From contig NW_003314288.1 of the NCBI RefSeq assembly GCF_000143415.4, positions 596,939 through 660,938 on the forward strand: 64,000 bases of DNA. Direction: 5' to 3'. Each line of letters starts with the position of its first letter. Within the stretch, counting starts at the first letter, position 1. This document shows, in pieces, positions 1 to 10,575 of the stretch. A model generated the notes under the pieces. That model did not search any database, was not told the DNA's origin, and saw nothing but the letters and a program-made list of their open reading frames with translations. This DNA is from Selaginella moellendorffii. Lineage: Eukaryota > Streptophyta > Lycopodiopsida > Selaginellales > Selaginellaceae. The position numbers were made by a program, and so were the translations under genes.

Positions 1-1336
1 CTTCTTGAACCTGTTGTCCCACCAGAAAGTGGGATCCTTGAACTCCATGAGATTGTTGAGAAATGACACACACACCACACAAACCCTAGCGCCGCACGCA
101 TACCCTAGAAATCCCGATTTGTTATTACTTAACTGTAGTAGTAAAAAGCTCGTGTTTTCTTGTTTTTTCTTTTTCCAATTCTTTTCCTTTTTAAACTTTA
201 CAATGTCACAGCTTAACTGCAGCAGCTTAGATGTTTATTGTTAAAAAAAAATCTCTTTGATATATATAGAAAGTGAGCCAGAAGCAATCAGTTGCTCAAG
301 AGCTGAAGAATCAGTACATGCATAATTTTCAGACAATCTTCTAACTGGCTGAACATCAGGTTTTTATGATTATTATTATTATTACTAACAACACGCGATT
401 TGTTATTCTCTGCATTCATTTTTTATATGATCTGCTGCTGCATGCACTTAACTGTAGGTAGTCTTCAGTTCTTCAATATAATCTGCTAACTAAAAGATAT
501 CGATACACTCAATATGCAAAAATAAACCTCACTCTACACAAATTAAATCAGGGCACCAGTTTCATGCAGAACACTTTCGTAAATGACTCTCGCCCCGGAC
601 CCATGTGGTGGTAAAACCTCACAAGGCCTCACTTACTTATATTCACCCTGGGCTTCTGGCTGCTCTGCAACATACCTTACCACACCAAACTCTTCACACA
701 TGAAGCCACGCACAGAGGGAAAGACCGCACGAGGCCTCATGTGCTTACATTCAGTCCTTATATGTGTTCTTGGCCTTGCTCAGTTCATCTCCTTTGCTGT
801 CCACCTGCACTTCTTTACTTCATGTTTTTGCTTGCATGCTTCGATTGACATCTTCAGATTTTCAAGCATACGATTGTGGCATACCGTGGCTACGTTTTTC
901 GGCAGAGCTTGGAGGTGCTGAAAGCAGCATTTAGTTCGTGGAGGATTGATCTTGATTTGGATTGTATGGATCTCTATAAATTTTGAAACTTGAGTTTATT
1001 TTCTTCTTTTTCTTCTATGTTGCCAAAATAACTGGTGTCAAACTTGCTTTTGCAGACTATCTCTAGTACTTCTGGATGCGATCAAGGCCTGCTGCTCATT
1101 GCTTCAAAGGAGGAGATGATAATTGATCCCCAAAGAGCGAGCTTGATGGTTTTGTTGCTTTCATCAAGTTATCATTCTGCTGCGATCTAAAACACCACAT
1201 CATCCACTATACTTTCACAGGTTTTGAGACAGGTACCCGGGAAAGGTGTATTCTATTGTTGTTCCTCAGGACCTAGACTTGTTTTGCCGCCTCAAGTGTG
1301 AGCTGATCAAGATGAGGGAGAAGCTTGCAATGGTGG
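1..1336 (-). repeat. Left outer arm of a large inverted duplication (mirror of 36351-37724)
   Basis: Read on the minus strand, this stretch matches 37724 back to 36351 almost base for base. Its first bases are the reverse complement of codons 3 to 18 of the PPR gene near 37683-37724. It therefore carries the 5' flank of that gene in the opposite orientation, and a second PPR gene copy is predicted just left of the window. It holds an ATT trinucleotide run near 368-386. The similarity stops abruptly at 1336/1337, where family-A retroelement protease sequence begins. I see no independent gene here. Confidence 0.9.
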
Positions 1337-1337
1337 A

Positions 1338-2950
1338 AATCCCTTTTATATACTTGTTGAAGAAATCCATACCAAACACTATCTGAAAATTTAGTATTTT
1401 CAACACTACCAAGTCCACTCTTTCTTTCCACTTAGATATCTTTATTGGAACATCACTCACAAACTTTCTGGCTACTTGCCCACCTTCCGCAAACCAGAAG
1501 TGCATAGGTGACATTTGCTTAGAATTCAATCCTAACAACTTAACTAAGTCTTCGGATATCACACTATGCGTAGCTCCCATGTCAATCATCTCTTGGATTC
1601 GGTGTCCATAGACAAAGCCTACAAGATACATCAACGGAGCAGTGTTTGCATTAACTGCAAGAAAAGCTTGAGGAAAGCAATAAAAGTTACTCACCTCTTC
1701 TTCCTCATAGTTTGCATTGACCAACTCGTCAACCCCTTCAGCTTCACCACCACCGTCTTCCCTCATGACATTAACGCGAGACCTTGTCTTATGCTTGTTG
1801 GGACATTCCGAGGACCTATGTCCCGACTCTCCACAATGGAAGCAATGACCCACACTACCCGTTCCGCTAGGAACAGGTTTTGCATGTTGCTGCTGCTTGT
1901 ACCCACCAGGAGGAGGAATAGAGGGCCTAGGACCAGAAGAAGCTGCTGGTGGTCTCCAACCACCACCACCTTTGTTAACCGTAGCTTGTGAGCCTCCAGG
2001 GTGGTACCTACTTTCCACCCTTTGTTTATGATCACCTTGGTTATTCCCAGAATTTCTATTCTTATCCGAGTTACCAGCCTGCGGTTGCTGATATTGTTCC
2101 ATGAGCGAGTGACTAAAGGCAACTTGCTGCGCTGCCTCCTTACACTCCAAGTATGTCTTCGGCTTAAACTTCAAAATCTCATTGTGAGAAAATGAACTTA
2201 AACCCTCCAGAAAATAACTCTGAGCATCTTTGTCACTCATATTTGCAATCATAATACACTTATGAGCAAATGCATTAATGTAATACATGAAATCCCCTCG
2301 CTGCTTTAACCGCCACAACTCTGCGCGAAGTCTCAGACCAAGATCATCCGGCAAGTATTCCTTACAGTCTTGGTCCAACTTCTAGTCTGCCCTTTTTCAG
2401 CACATACCTGGCGCCACCAAGTTTTGGCATGATCGGTAAGAAAGGATTGCGCGCATGCAACTTTCGTATGATCATCTATGTCTGCCGCTATGACATAATT
2501 TTCCATATCGTAGACCTAGTCTTCCAAAATTTGATAGTCCCACATGCCTCTGAAGTTGGGTGGTTTTGGAGGCTTGAACTTTGAAACTCGTGCAACTGGG
2601 GGTGGCTGCAGAACTTCATCGTCCTCAGAACTTGAAGAGGAGTCCGGTTGCTTAGGCTTAGCTGGTTTAGCTACCTCAGCTTCTTTCTTCCTCTTTTTGT
2701 TTTCCTTCTTCAATTTGTGAATCTCCCTTCGCAAATTATCAATCTCGACTTCCTGAGCTGTACGCTGCAACGCCACAGCATCTGGCTCTTCCTCTTCCGA
2801 CTCAGCCTCAACCTCTTTCACAGCATCTCTAACAGGAGTTTCCTCCTCTCGATTCGCCCGTCTAGAGGTTTCAGTGTCATCAGCATGGTTCCTCTTCACC
2901 ATCCTGCTAGCTGCATGCATGCTTCTATCAGTAACTGAACATGCATACAA
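1338..2950 (-). pseudogene. Family-A Ty3/gypsy Gag, nucleocapsid and start of protease (broken, truncated)
   Basis: The minus strand encodes a Gag precursor in two pieces. The N-terminal piece (2516-2950) is charged, with an EEEE/KKEN coiled-coil-like stretch. The second piece (down to about 1340) contains typical capsid sequence, then a CX2CX4HX4C zinc knuckle (FHCGESGHRSSEC, about 1804-1850), then a retropepsin whose active-site region reads DMGATHS (1562-1588) instead of the usual DSGA or DTGA. The pieces are separated by an in-frame TAG and a frameshift between 2379 and 2515, where FLTDHAKTWWRQ is still readable. Protease ends after VFGMDFFNKYIKG, exactly where the left outer arm begins, so pol is missing on this side. 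The gene is upstream-linked to a matching PBS and 5' LTR at 3081-4007. Confidence 0.85.
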
Positions 2951-3080
2951 TGTTCTTACCGAATGGTGCTATCCAACTAATCCTACACAGGTCGCTTCGG
3001 ATCTACTAGAAAACTCTCTGCGTATGCAACTTGAGTCAGAAAATCTGGCAAAAGTTGGATAGGAATCGCTGAGACAAATC

Positions 3081-3093
3081 CTCTGATACCAAA
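3081..3093 (-). other. Primer-binding site, initiator tRNA-Met type
   Basis: On the minus strand the sequence directly after the LTR reads TTTGGTATCAGAG, the standard plant retroelement primer-binding site complementary to the 3' end of initiator tRNA-Met. It fixes the adjacent LTR as the 5' LTR of the minus-strand gag copy. Confidence 0.85.
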
Positions 3094-4007
3094 TGTAGCG
3101 CACCTGAATTTGGAGCTGAACTCCAAGCCTGTTGTGCTATGAAACGAGGGTCCGGTACAATCCCATGAGCACCAGCTCCACGTATCCAACACCTGCACGC
3201 AAAATGGTGTCAGACGGAGTCTGGCACAATTTTGGCATACTGGTGGCCTAACGCGAGGAGGAGGGTACCCCACCGACTAGAGCAGCATGGAGCTTGGCTT
3301 AGACCCAAGCCGGACGTAGAACAAGGAGCGACACAGCCCAGTGGGAGCCAAACTAATGTCTCAGGTGGTCGGACATGCATTCCAACCACTATCCCTACTA
3401 TACATTTGGAACCCCCCACAGCCCCCCCCCTTGAGGAACACACGCTTTGGGCTTTCACCCCAAGCTTCCCTTAGTACTAGGAGTTAGTCTCTGGGACAAG
3501 TCCGAAACTTACTAAATATGGAATGGCGCTAGATTATGAATTTGGACACAGGACGAACACCATTGTGTTCAGGCCAATCTCTACATTCCATAGATATGCT
3601 AAATGAGCTAATCTAGATACTTTCCATAAATAGCACTTGGGACCAAAATAAGACTAACACAAAGGACATGATAGCAAGGGTGTTTGGCAGACATGGTAAG
3701 CTATCATCTAGCGAATATTGAGGGACTAGTCTCACTATCGCGGGGGTTCCCAACACTAGCAAGTGCAAGTCAACGAATGAGTTTCTCTAACCAATTCAAG
3801 TATGCTTGACAAATAGCATATAAGAATTCCGTCCTTATGCTCATCTGGTCAAGTGCACAAGCGATGACCAGTTTCTCAACTAGTTTGGGTGGAGACCATA
3901 AAAGGGACCAGCAGTACCGACCTCTTGCCATTGTGACAGTAAGGAAAGAGTGCTCGTAAGGATTGGTCGACAAGTATCTTTTGATACCCGAAGTTACATT
4001 CGCGACA
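3094..4007 (-). mobile_element. Family-A LTR, minus orientation, flanked by PBS on one side and PPT on the other
   Basis: The LTR starts (minus strand) TGTCGCGAATGTAACTTC and ends GTGCGCTACA, matching the LTRs at 4160-5304, 14901-16047 and 21023-22167. At 914 bp it is shorter and more diverged than the 1145-1147 bp copies, mainly near its 3' end. A poly-C run at 3422-3430 is the complement of the family's poly-G tract. Downstream is a PBS and gag. Upstream (4008-4020) is a polypurine tract of the kind that precedes a 3' LTR, so one LTR appears to serve two internal regions. Confidence 0.85.
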
Positions 4008-4070
4008 CTCCCCTCCTTGAGAAAAAGGTTTGTTGTTCTCTTGGAGTTCAAGAGGCATCCTCTTCACCTC
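4008..4070 (-). repeat. Polypurine tract plus ~58-bp segment also found at 35826-35883
   Basis: The minus strand reads CAAGGAGGGGAG directly before the LTR, a good polypurine tract. The adjoining bases (about 4013-4070) match 35826-35883 in the same orientation. Because the match is direct and not inverted, it does not belong to the large palindrome and is a separate shared element end. Confidence 0.6.
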
Positions 4071-4083
4071 TTCAACTCTTAAA

Positions 4084-5720
4084 GGCTAAGTATTTTACGC
4101 GACTTGATTTGCGGTCCGGGTATCATCAGATACAGGTGGCGGATCAGGATGTGGAGAAGTGTCGCGAATGTGACTTCAGGTATCGAAAGTTACCTGTCGG
4201 CTAGTCCTTACGGACACTCTTACCTTACTGCCACGATGGCAGGAGGTCGGTATTGCTGGACCCTTTATCAGCCCCTCTTGTTCAAGTGTTAGTAAACTGG
4301 ACTTTACATCTGTACTTGGCCGGATGAGCATAAGGATGGAATTCCTAAGTGTCTATTCATCCAAGCATACTTGGCCTGGCTTTTTAGTTCTCTTTTGCTC
4401 TGTCTTGCACTGGCTTGACAAGAACCCTCGCGTATTGAGATTGGTCCTTCAATATCGCTAGATGATAGCTTACCGTGTCTGCCAAACACCCTCGCTATCA
4501 TGCCCTTTGTGTTAGTCTCATTTCGGTCCCAAATGCTATTTATGGAAAGTGTCTAGATTTGCTCATTTGGCATATCTACGGAATGTAGAGATCAGCCTGA
4601 ACACAATGGTGTTCGTCCCGTGTCCAAATTCACAATCTAGGGACATTCCATATTTAGTAAGTTTCGAGCTTGTCCCAGAGACTAACTCCTGATACTAAGG
4701 GAAGCTTGGGGTGAAAGCCCAAAGCGTGTGTTCCTCAAGGGGGGGGGCTATGGGGGGTTCCAAATGTATAGTAGGGATAGTGGGTAGGTCGGGCATGGCC
4801 GACCAACCTGAGGCATAGTCTAGCTCCCACTTGCGTGCCTGTCCTTGTTCTGCGTCCGGCTTGGGTCTAAGCCCAAGTTCCATTCCATGCTAGCTGGTGG
4901 AGTACCCATATCCTCACGTTAGGCCACCGGTATGCCAAAATAGCGCCAGACTCTGTTTGGCTCCGTTTTGTGTGCTGGTCCTGGCATTGGGAAGCTGGTT
5001 GCTCCAGGACTGTTCCAAGTCGCTCCGGGCTCCTGTCCCTTCGCTCTTTGGGCTATATGCTCGAGAGTTGCTCCGTGGTTCGGTTCCATCACTCCTTGGC
5101 TATATGCTTGGGAGTTTGGCACCGTTCGTTCGTTCAGTGGCCCAAGGCCCTGAACCTCGGGTTCCTGTGGACACGTGGCATGGACACGTGGCATGTGACA
5201 CATGGCATCTGTCACATGGCACAAAGAGGGTTTAGGTTCCGCTTCGTGGTGTTATCCTATGGTAAATCACCATAGAATAAAGGGTCAAAACCACGTGCGC
5301 TACAAGAAGACAGCATTTAAGACTCGGTACGGATCTTATGAGTTCCTTGTCATGTTGTTCGGGTTATGCAATGCTCTAGCAACATTCAGCACTATGATGG
5401 ATAGAATATTCGAAGATTATTTAGATGCATTTGTTGTCCTATATATCAACGATATTCTAGTCTTTAGTGAAACATTGGAGGATCATTTGAAACACTTGGA
5501 GCTGGTGTTTCAAAAGTTGCGCGAACACAAATTGTATGCTAAGGAAAGTAAATGCGCTTTTGGTCAATTGTGTGTAAACTTCTCGGACATATAGTTGGTG
5601 GTGGCGTGATTGAGGTCGATCCAAAGAAGGTGGAAGCAGTGAAGTCTTGGGAAGTTCCGACCACTGTATCAGATGTTCGTTCCTTTCTCGGTTTGGCAGA
5701 TACTATCGCAAGTTTGTCCA
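4084..5720 (+). pseudogene. Family-A reverse transcriptase, split by a solo LTR
   Basis: The RT reads FTRLDLRSGYHQIQV at 4096-4140, is cut by the LTR at 4160-5304, and resumes KTAFKTRYGSYEFLVM at 5308. The catalytic box reads YINDILVF instead of Y-[IV]-D-D, so one of the two catalytic aspartates is replaced by asparagine. Frameshifts occur near 5580 and again before 5830, within the thumb and connection regions (HIVGGGVIEVDPKKVEAV, RSFLGLA). Removing the LTR and one copy of the AGAAG duplication restores the local sequence, but the other defects remain. In an intact element the product copies element RNA into DNA in cytoplasmic particles. Confidence 0.85.
4160..5304 (+). mobile_element. Solo family-A LTR with perfect 5-bp target-site duplication
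   Basis: The LTR starts TGTCGCGAATGTGACTTC and ends CACGTGCGCTACA (1145 bp). It is flanked on both sides by AGAAG (4155-4159 and 5305-5309). No PBS, PPT or internal sequence adjoins it; both flanks are reverse transcriptase coding sequence. This is the signature of an insertion followed by LTR-LTR recombination. It carries a run of nine G at 4739-4747. Confidence 0.95.
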
Positions 5721-5780
5721 CAATTTTGCAAGAATTGCTCTTCCGTTGACTGAGTTGACGAAGAGTAATATTCCATTTCA

Positions 5781-6368
5781 TTGGACACCAGCTTGTCAAC
5801 GTGCTTTTGCACGGTTGAGGAGATCTTGACTATGGTTCCTATTCTCAGGATTCCAGATCTTGATAAACCCTTTGAAGTGCATTGTGATGCGTCTGGTTAT
5901 GCTATCGGTGCCGTGTTGCAGCAAGATTGTGACAAAGTGGTTGGTGTTACGCTAAGGCGACATGGTTGTCCCGTTGCGTTCTATTCCAAGAAATTGGATG
6001 AAACTCAACGAAGATGGCCAATGCATGAGAAAGAGATGTTTGCTATAGTGTCGGCCCTGGAACACTGGAGACACTACTTGGGTGGACATACCAAGGTTTA
6101 TACAGATAATAACACACTAAGCTACTTTGCTACGCAGCCTAAGCTTACGCTGAAGCAGGCTCATTGGCAAGAGAAGCTTGCTAGATATGATATTGAAATC
6201 ATGTATAAACCTGGTAAAGACAATATTGTCCCAAATGCGTTGAGTCGTCAGGCTCAATTCCAGGCAATATCAGCCATCAATTCAGACTGGTTAGAGCACG
6301 TTTGGGCTTCATATGGAAGTGTTCCATTGGCAAAGGCAATCTTGCACTATGCGGAGTTGGTGAAGTAG
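5781..6368 (+). pseudogene. Family-A RNase H domain
   Basis: The frame contains the Ty3-type RNase H signature: FEVHCDASGYAIGAVLQQ, then PVAFYSKKLDETQRRWPMHE, KEMFAIVSALEHWRHYL and YTDNNTLSYF, ending with KPGKDNIVPNALSR. The conserved aspartates of DAS and TDN and the glutamate of EKEM are present. It lies one frameshift after RT and is closed by an in-frame TAG at 6366-6368. The coding sense continues beyond that stop into the integrase zinc-binding region, so this stop is damage. Confidence 0.85.
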
Positions 6369-7037
6369 AAACCTGGTAGTGAAGCGGCAAAAGTTGCTAG
6401 TCATACCAATGTGAAGCTTCACTTCTCAGTTCAAGATGGGCTTATATTCTATAAGCAAGAAAGATTGTATCTTCCCTCTAAGGATCTGTAGCAGTTGTTT
6501 CTGTGGGAACATCATGATGTTCCGACAGTAGGACATGGTGGAAAACAAAAGACTTTGGCTTCATTGAAAAAGGGATTTTTCTGGTCTAGTATGGAAGGTG
6601 ATGTAGCGGACTATGTCCATTCTTGCCCTATATGCCAGAAATGTAAGCACAGAACTGAGAAGCAGGCTGGAAAGTTGCAGTGCATTCTAGCACTGGCATG
6701 GCCATTTCAAAGTGTGACACTTGATTTCGTCACTTGTTTGCCAAAGTCTAAGTGTTATGATACTTTGATGGTGGTTGTGGATCGGTTGTCAAAGATTGCA
6801 CACTTCATTCCAGTGAATGCAAAACAAGCAGCAAAGCTCTTTTTCCATGAAGTAGTTCGGGCTCGTGGTCTTCCCGAAGAGATGATCTCAGATAGAGATT
6901 CAAGATTTACAGGGAAGTTTTGGGGCACACTATTCCAGCTGTTCTGTACCAAATTGAAGTTTAGTATAGCTTATCATCCTCAAACCGATGGGCAGACCGA
7001 ACGCATGAATGCTCAAGTAGAGGATTATCTGCGGTAA
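6369..7037 (+). pseudogene. Family-A integrase, zinc-binding and catalytic core
   Basis: After a second in-frame TAG at about 6489, the frame carries the HHCC zinc module (HDVPTVGHGG ... CPICQKC) and the integrase core. All three catalytic acidic residues are visible: D in VVVDRLSK, D in ISDRDSRF and E in GQTERMN. The core closes with an in-frame TAA at 7036, after which the coding sense continues. The protein would insert element DNA into chromosomes. Confidence 0.85.
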
Positions 7038-7808
7038 TATGTCACGGTAGACCAACACCACTGGGTTGAGCATTTAGACATAGCAGAAATTTGTTATAAC
7101 AACACATTTCACAGCACTATTGGCTATTCTTCATAGGAGATACTACAAGGGAATGCTCATGGGGTGCCTTAACAGATAGTTGTACCAAAACCAATGACCG
7201 AAGTGTTGGTCCCGGCCATTGAGACTTATGCAGAGCAGCTACGCCAAGGTTGGTCTAGAGCTACTGAGGCAATGGGCAAAGCTCAGGATAGGTATCGACG
7301 TGATAAGGATCAACATCGTCAGGATGTATCCTATCAAGTGGGAGATCAGGAGTGGCTATCTTCCCGGAACTTGAACATTAAGGGATCTTTGTCTCGGAAG
7401 CTATTACCAAGATATGTTTGACCCTATCGGGTGTTAAAACACATTGGTGATGTATCCTATAAGTTGGATCTTCTGGATGAGTTATCCCAGCTACATGATG
7501 TGTTTCATGTCAATTTACTGGCACCATATCATGCTGCTGTGGAACACTCTATGGACATGCGTCCTCCGCCAGTGATTGTGGATGGTGAACCTGATTATGA
7601 AGCTGAGTCTATCTTAGATTCTCGGTTTCGAAGATGGGCTCGTGCGAAGGAATACCTAGTAAGTGGAAAGGTTAGCCAACTTATGAATCAACTTGGGAAC
7701 CTCTTAGGAATCTTACATATGCTCATGAGCTTGTCACAGAGTATGAGAATCGTAATAAAGATTAGCTTTTGTAAATCTTGTAATAAATCTTGCAAATTAA
7801 TAAAGTAA
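7038..7808 (+). pseudogene. Family-A integrase C-terminus with chromodomain-like tail
   Basis: Two adjoining frames (7194-7421 and 7431-7808) read KAQDRYRRDKDQHRQDVSY and then GDVSYKLDLLDELSQLHDVF, HVNLLAPYH and EPDYEAESILDSRFRR. This is the GPY/F module followed by a weak chromodomain of chromovirus integrases. A TGA at about 7419 replaces the expected glycine of the GPYRV motif. Chromodomains steer insertion toward particular chromatin. Confidence 0.75.
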
Positions 7809-8374
7809 TATATTTTTATACATCAAAGTGTCGTCTCTTTTGTTCATTAGTACTTGGGTCAGTTTTGGCAAGCTGACTCTGGCACTTCGGTGCATGGGTC
7901 CAATCCATAACCATGGGGATCACTATTATAGACTGATCATAAGTCCCTGCCTCTCTCTCGATGACTCATTCTTGACAAAGGGGTGTGGTCATGTAAACAA
8001 CTTTATCTGCCAGTTTATAATAGTTGTCTAAATCTTCCCGACGGGGTTGATTTCTTGCTCAGGGGAAGTGGGGCCTCTGGCCTCCTCCCTATGTTCATGC
8101 GGGCAGGGATGTATCATTCCTTTGTAAGCCAAGTGGTACTTCGAGCAGCAAGGGGGGCTAACTTCATTAGTCATTTCCTTGTCGGCGACGGCCAGAGGGT
8201 GTCTAAGTCTTAACATCTTTAGACATAGAGGAGAGGTCGTTCCATAACTCATTTAAGTTGGTGTGTTTCCTATATAGTGTGCTTTCCGTTAACTTTTGGA
8301 GTTGTTTCCTTGACAGTTTGCTAGACTCAGGTATGCATCGACGAGGACGTCGATCTTCCCCAAGGGGGGGAGAG
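7809..8374 (+). other. Family-A 3' untranslated region and polypurine tract
   Basis: There is no coding frame here. The region aligns by eye with 20510-21022 of the non-autonomous element, including shared stretches such as GTAAACAACT and the closing CGTCGATCTTCCC. It ends with a polypurine tract (CAAGGGGGGGAGAG, 8361-8374) immediately before the LTR. Confidence 0.75.
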
Positions 8375-8944
8375 TGTTGCGAATGTGACTTTGGTATCGA
8401 AAGATACTTGTTGGCCAGTCCTTACAAGCACTCTTTCCTTACTAACATGACGGCAGGAGGTCAGTACTACTGGTTTCCTTCAATAACCCCTCTTGTCCAA
8501 GTGTTAGTTTACTGGGCTTAGTATCTGTGCTTAGCCAGATGAACATAAGGTAGGAACTCCTATGTGTTTCTAGTTGAGCATTCTCGGCTTAGCTCTTAGT
8601 TCTCTTTTGCTATGTGTTACACTAGCTTGGCAAAAACCCTTGCATATTGAGACTAGTCTCTCAATATTGCTAGATGATAGCTTACCGTGTCTGCCAAACA
8701 CCTTCGCTATCATGCCCTTTGTGTTAATCTTATTTTGGTCCCAAATGCTATTTATGAAAAGTGTCTAAATTTGCTCATTTGGCATATCTACGGAGTGTAG
8801 AGATCATTCTGAACACAATGGTGTTCATCCCATGTCCAAATTCACAATCTAAGAACATTCCATATTTAGTAAGTTTCAAGCTTATCCTAGAGACTAACTC
8901 TTGGTACTAAGGGAGGCTTGAGGTGAAAGCCCAAAGCGTGTGTC
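8375..8944 (+). mobile_element. Family-A 3' LTR, truncated
   Basis: It begins TGTTGCGAATGTGACTTT, a diverged form of the family start, and follows the family sequence for about 570 bp. It then stops at AAAGCGTGTGT, just before the poly-G tract. Family-B sequence follows directly, so the 3' half was lost at a rearrangement junction. Confidence 0.85.
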
Positions 8945-10575
8945 TAGAACACATGTCCTCGATATCTTGCACTTGGTGCAATGGACACTCTTACAGAATC
9001 CACTGTAAAAGAACATCATCTCTAGGAATCATAGTCCGATTCCTCTTGACTAGGAAACCATCTCGTACATCGAAGGAAGCACAATTGCATTGGAAGAGGT
9101 GCCCCCCTTCAAAACAACTGCATGTTCCTTCACTACAAAGGACTCGAAGTTAGCAAGCTCCTTAATGTCATCCAACAAACCACTAGAGAGCTTCCCAAAC
9201 GAGATAGAGTTCACTATCCTAGACAATGGAGAAACAACCACCTTTACTGTCCACTCCTTTCAGAAAGAGGAAAATTGTCTTAAAGAAAAGTTGTAGATCT
9301 TAAAAAACCTAGCAACTTTGCTTTAAACATCAATCTTCCGAATTCACGAGTAATCTGCAGTCAAAATTACCCTATGACTTTTACTCGGGAATCCCCGGGG
9401 AAATTGGTTTTCGTCACCTTAAACCCCAGGGCTAAACTCCTCTGGTGGTTTGAAATCTGCACATCCATTTCCTGCAAAATCTCCAGTCAATGAGCTAGCC
9501 GGCCTTAAAGCTCCATCTGGTGAGTGAAAAGAGTGACAAGTGGTAAAGTTATCGACATGAAAAATCCAAACCATACAGATAATGCCTCCACACTTTGACT
9601 GCAACAACTACAACATACAACTTCCTATCCCGAGTGGGCAGTTCAGCTAAATTGCGTCAAACTTGTGGCTTATGTAGGCAATAGGACAGCAGTCTTGCAC
9701 CAAGACAGCTCCTATACCCTCATCACTAGCCTTGTTACTGAAAATATGCATTGCACCAGAGTCAAAGAGAAAACTGAGCACTTGGCTGTGCACAACTCAT
9801 TGCACAAACAACCGTACAGCTCAGATGAGTTGATACAATTCTTCTTCACTCCTTCAGAAATAGTGACAGCAGTGTCAGCTAGAACATGAGTAGATACATT
9901 CTCTCCTTGGTCCACATTGACACCCATGGCCTCACTAGGATCAGAAAGAGAAAAGGACTCATGAGCCATAACCTCTGAACACATAGACTCCATAGCGTGA
10001 GCCTTAGCCTTCTATCACAAGTGGCTTATCACAAGAAAATATTTGTAGAATATACATGATTGCTTTAACCGCTCAAACGCTTCTTGACACTTTCACCCCA
10101 CACCAACTTAACATGCTTGGTGGTGTTTCGAAGAATATCCATCAAAGGAGCAGCAATCAAGGAGAAGTCCTTCACAAACCGGCAAAAAACTCCCACCATA
10201 CCAAGGAAACCCATCCACAGTAGGGGGAACAAGCTAGTCAATGATTATCTGAGTCTTTTGAGGATCTTCCCGCACACCATCTCGTACCACCACATGTCCA
10301 AGATAGGTGATCTCCTCCAAGAAGAACTCACGCTTTGACAGTTTAGAATACAGCTTGTTCTCCCTCAATAGCAGCAACATTTGCCTCACATGCATCTCAT
10401 GTTCCTCCTTAGTCGTAGGACATCATCAAAGTAGTGCCTCGCACATGAGATTGCATAACTCTATCAAAAGAACTGTTTGATAATAGTTAGCCTCGGCCAT
10501 CATATGAAGCAACATCTTTGCTGAGTTAGAAAAGACTTCTTGAGCATTCCAAAGCTTCAAAATGAGATAGTCAAA
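8945..10575 (-). pseudogene. Family-B Ty3/gypsy pol fragment (RT thumb, RNase H, start of integrase)
   Basis: Minus-strand fragments in several frames read SFCRFVKDFSLIAAPLMDIL (RT connection, near 10170), DEGIGAVLVQDCCPIAYVS (RNase H) and KVWRHYLYG (end of RNase H). Near 9020-9060 comes FLVKRNR and LQWIL, the start of integrase. Many stops and frameshifts are present. The end at 8948-9157 is the mirror image of 32386-32601, where the same element continues into integrase on the plus strand. Confidence 0.7.

Larger units (their letters stand above)
4071..8945 (+). mobile_element. Family-A Ty3/gypsy chromovirus: pol, 3' region and truncated 3' LTR
   Basis: This plus-strand internal region keeps the order RT, RNase H, integrase, chromodomain, 3' untranslated region, polypurine tract and 3' LTR. 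Its 5' part begins abruptly at about 4071. The RT is interrupted by a solo LTR of the same family. The 3' region (about 7845-8360) is clearly homologous to 20510-21008 of the non-autonomous element at 14901-22167, so this family is its likely autonomous parent. The 3' LTR stops at about 8944, where unrelated family-B sequence begins. Confidence 0.85.

Noticed and set aside
724-745. CACGAGGCCTCATGTG-like word in the outer arms as another copy of the transposon palindrome
   Set aside because: It lacks the ATGGC/GCCAT outer half-sites and exists only as the mirrored pair 727/36950; resemblance is limited to the GGCC core.
4013-4070. The segment shared with 35826-35883 as part of the large palindrome
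   Set aside because: The two copies are in the same orientation, not inverted.
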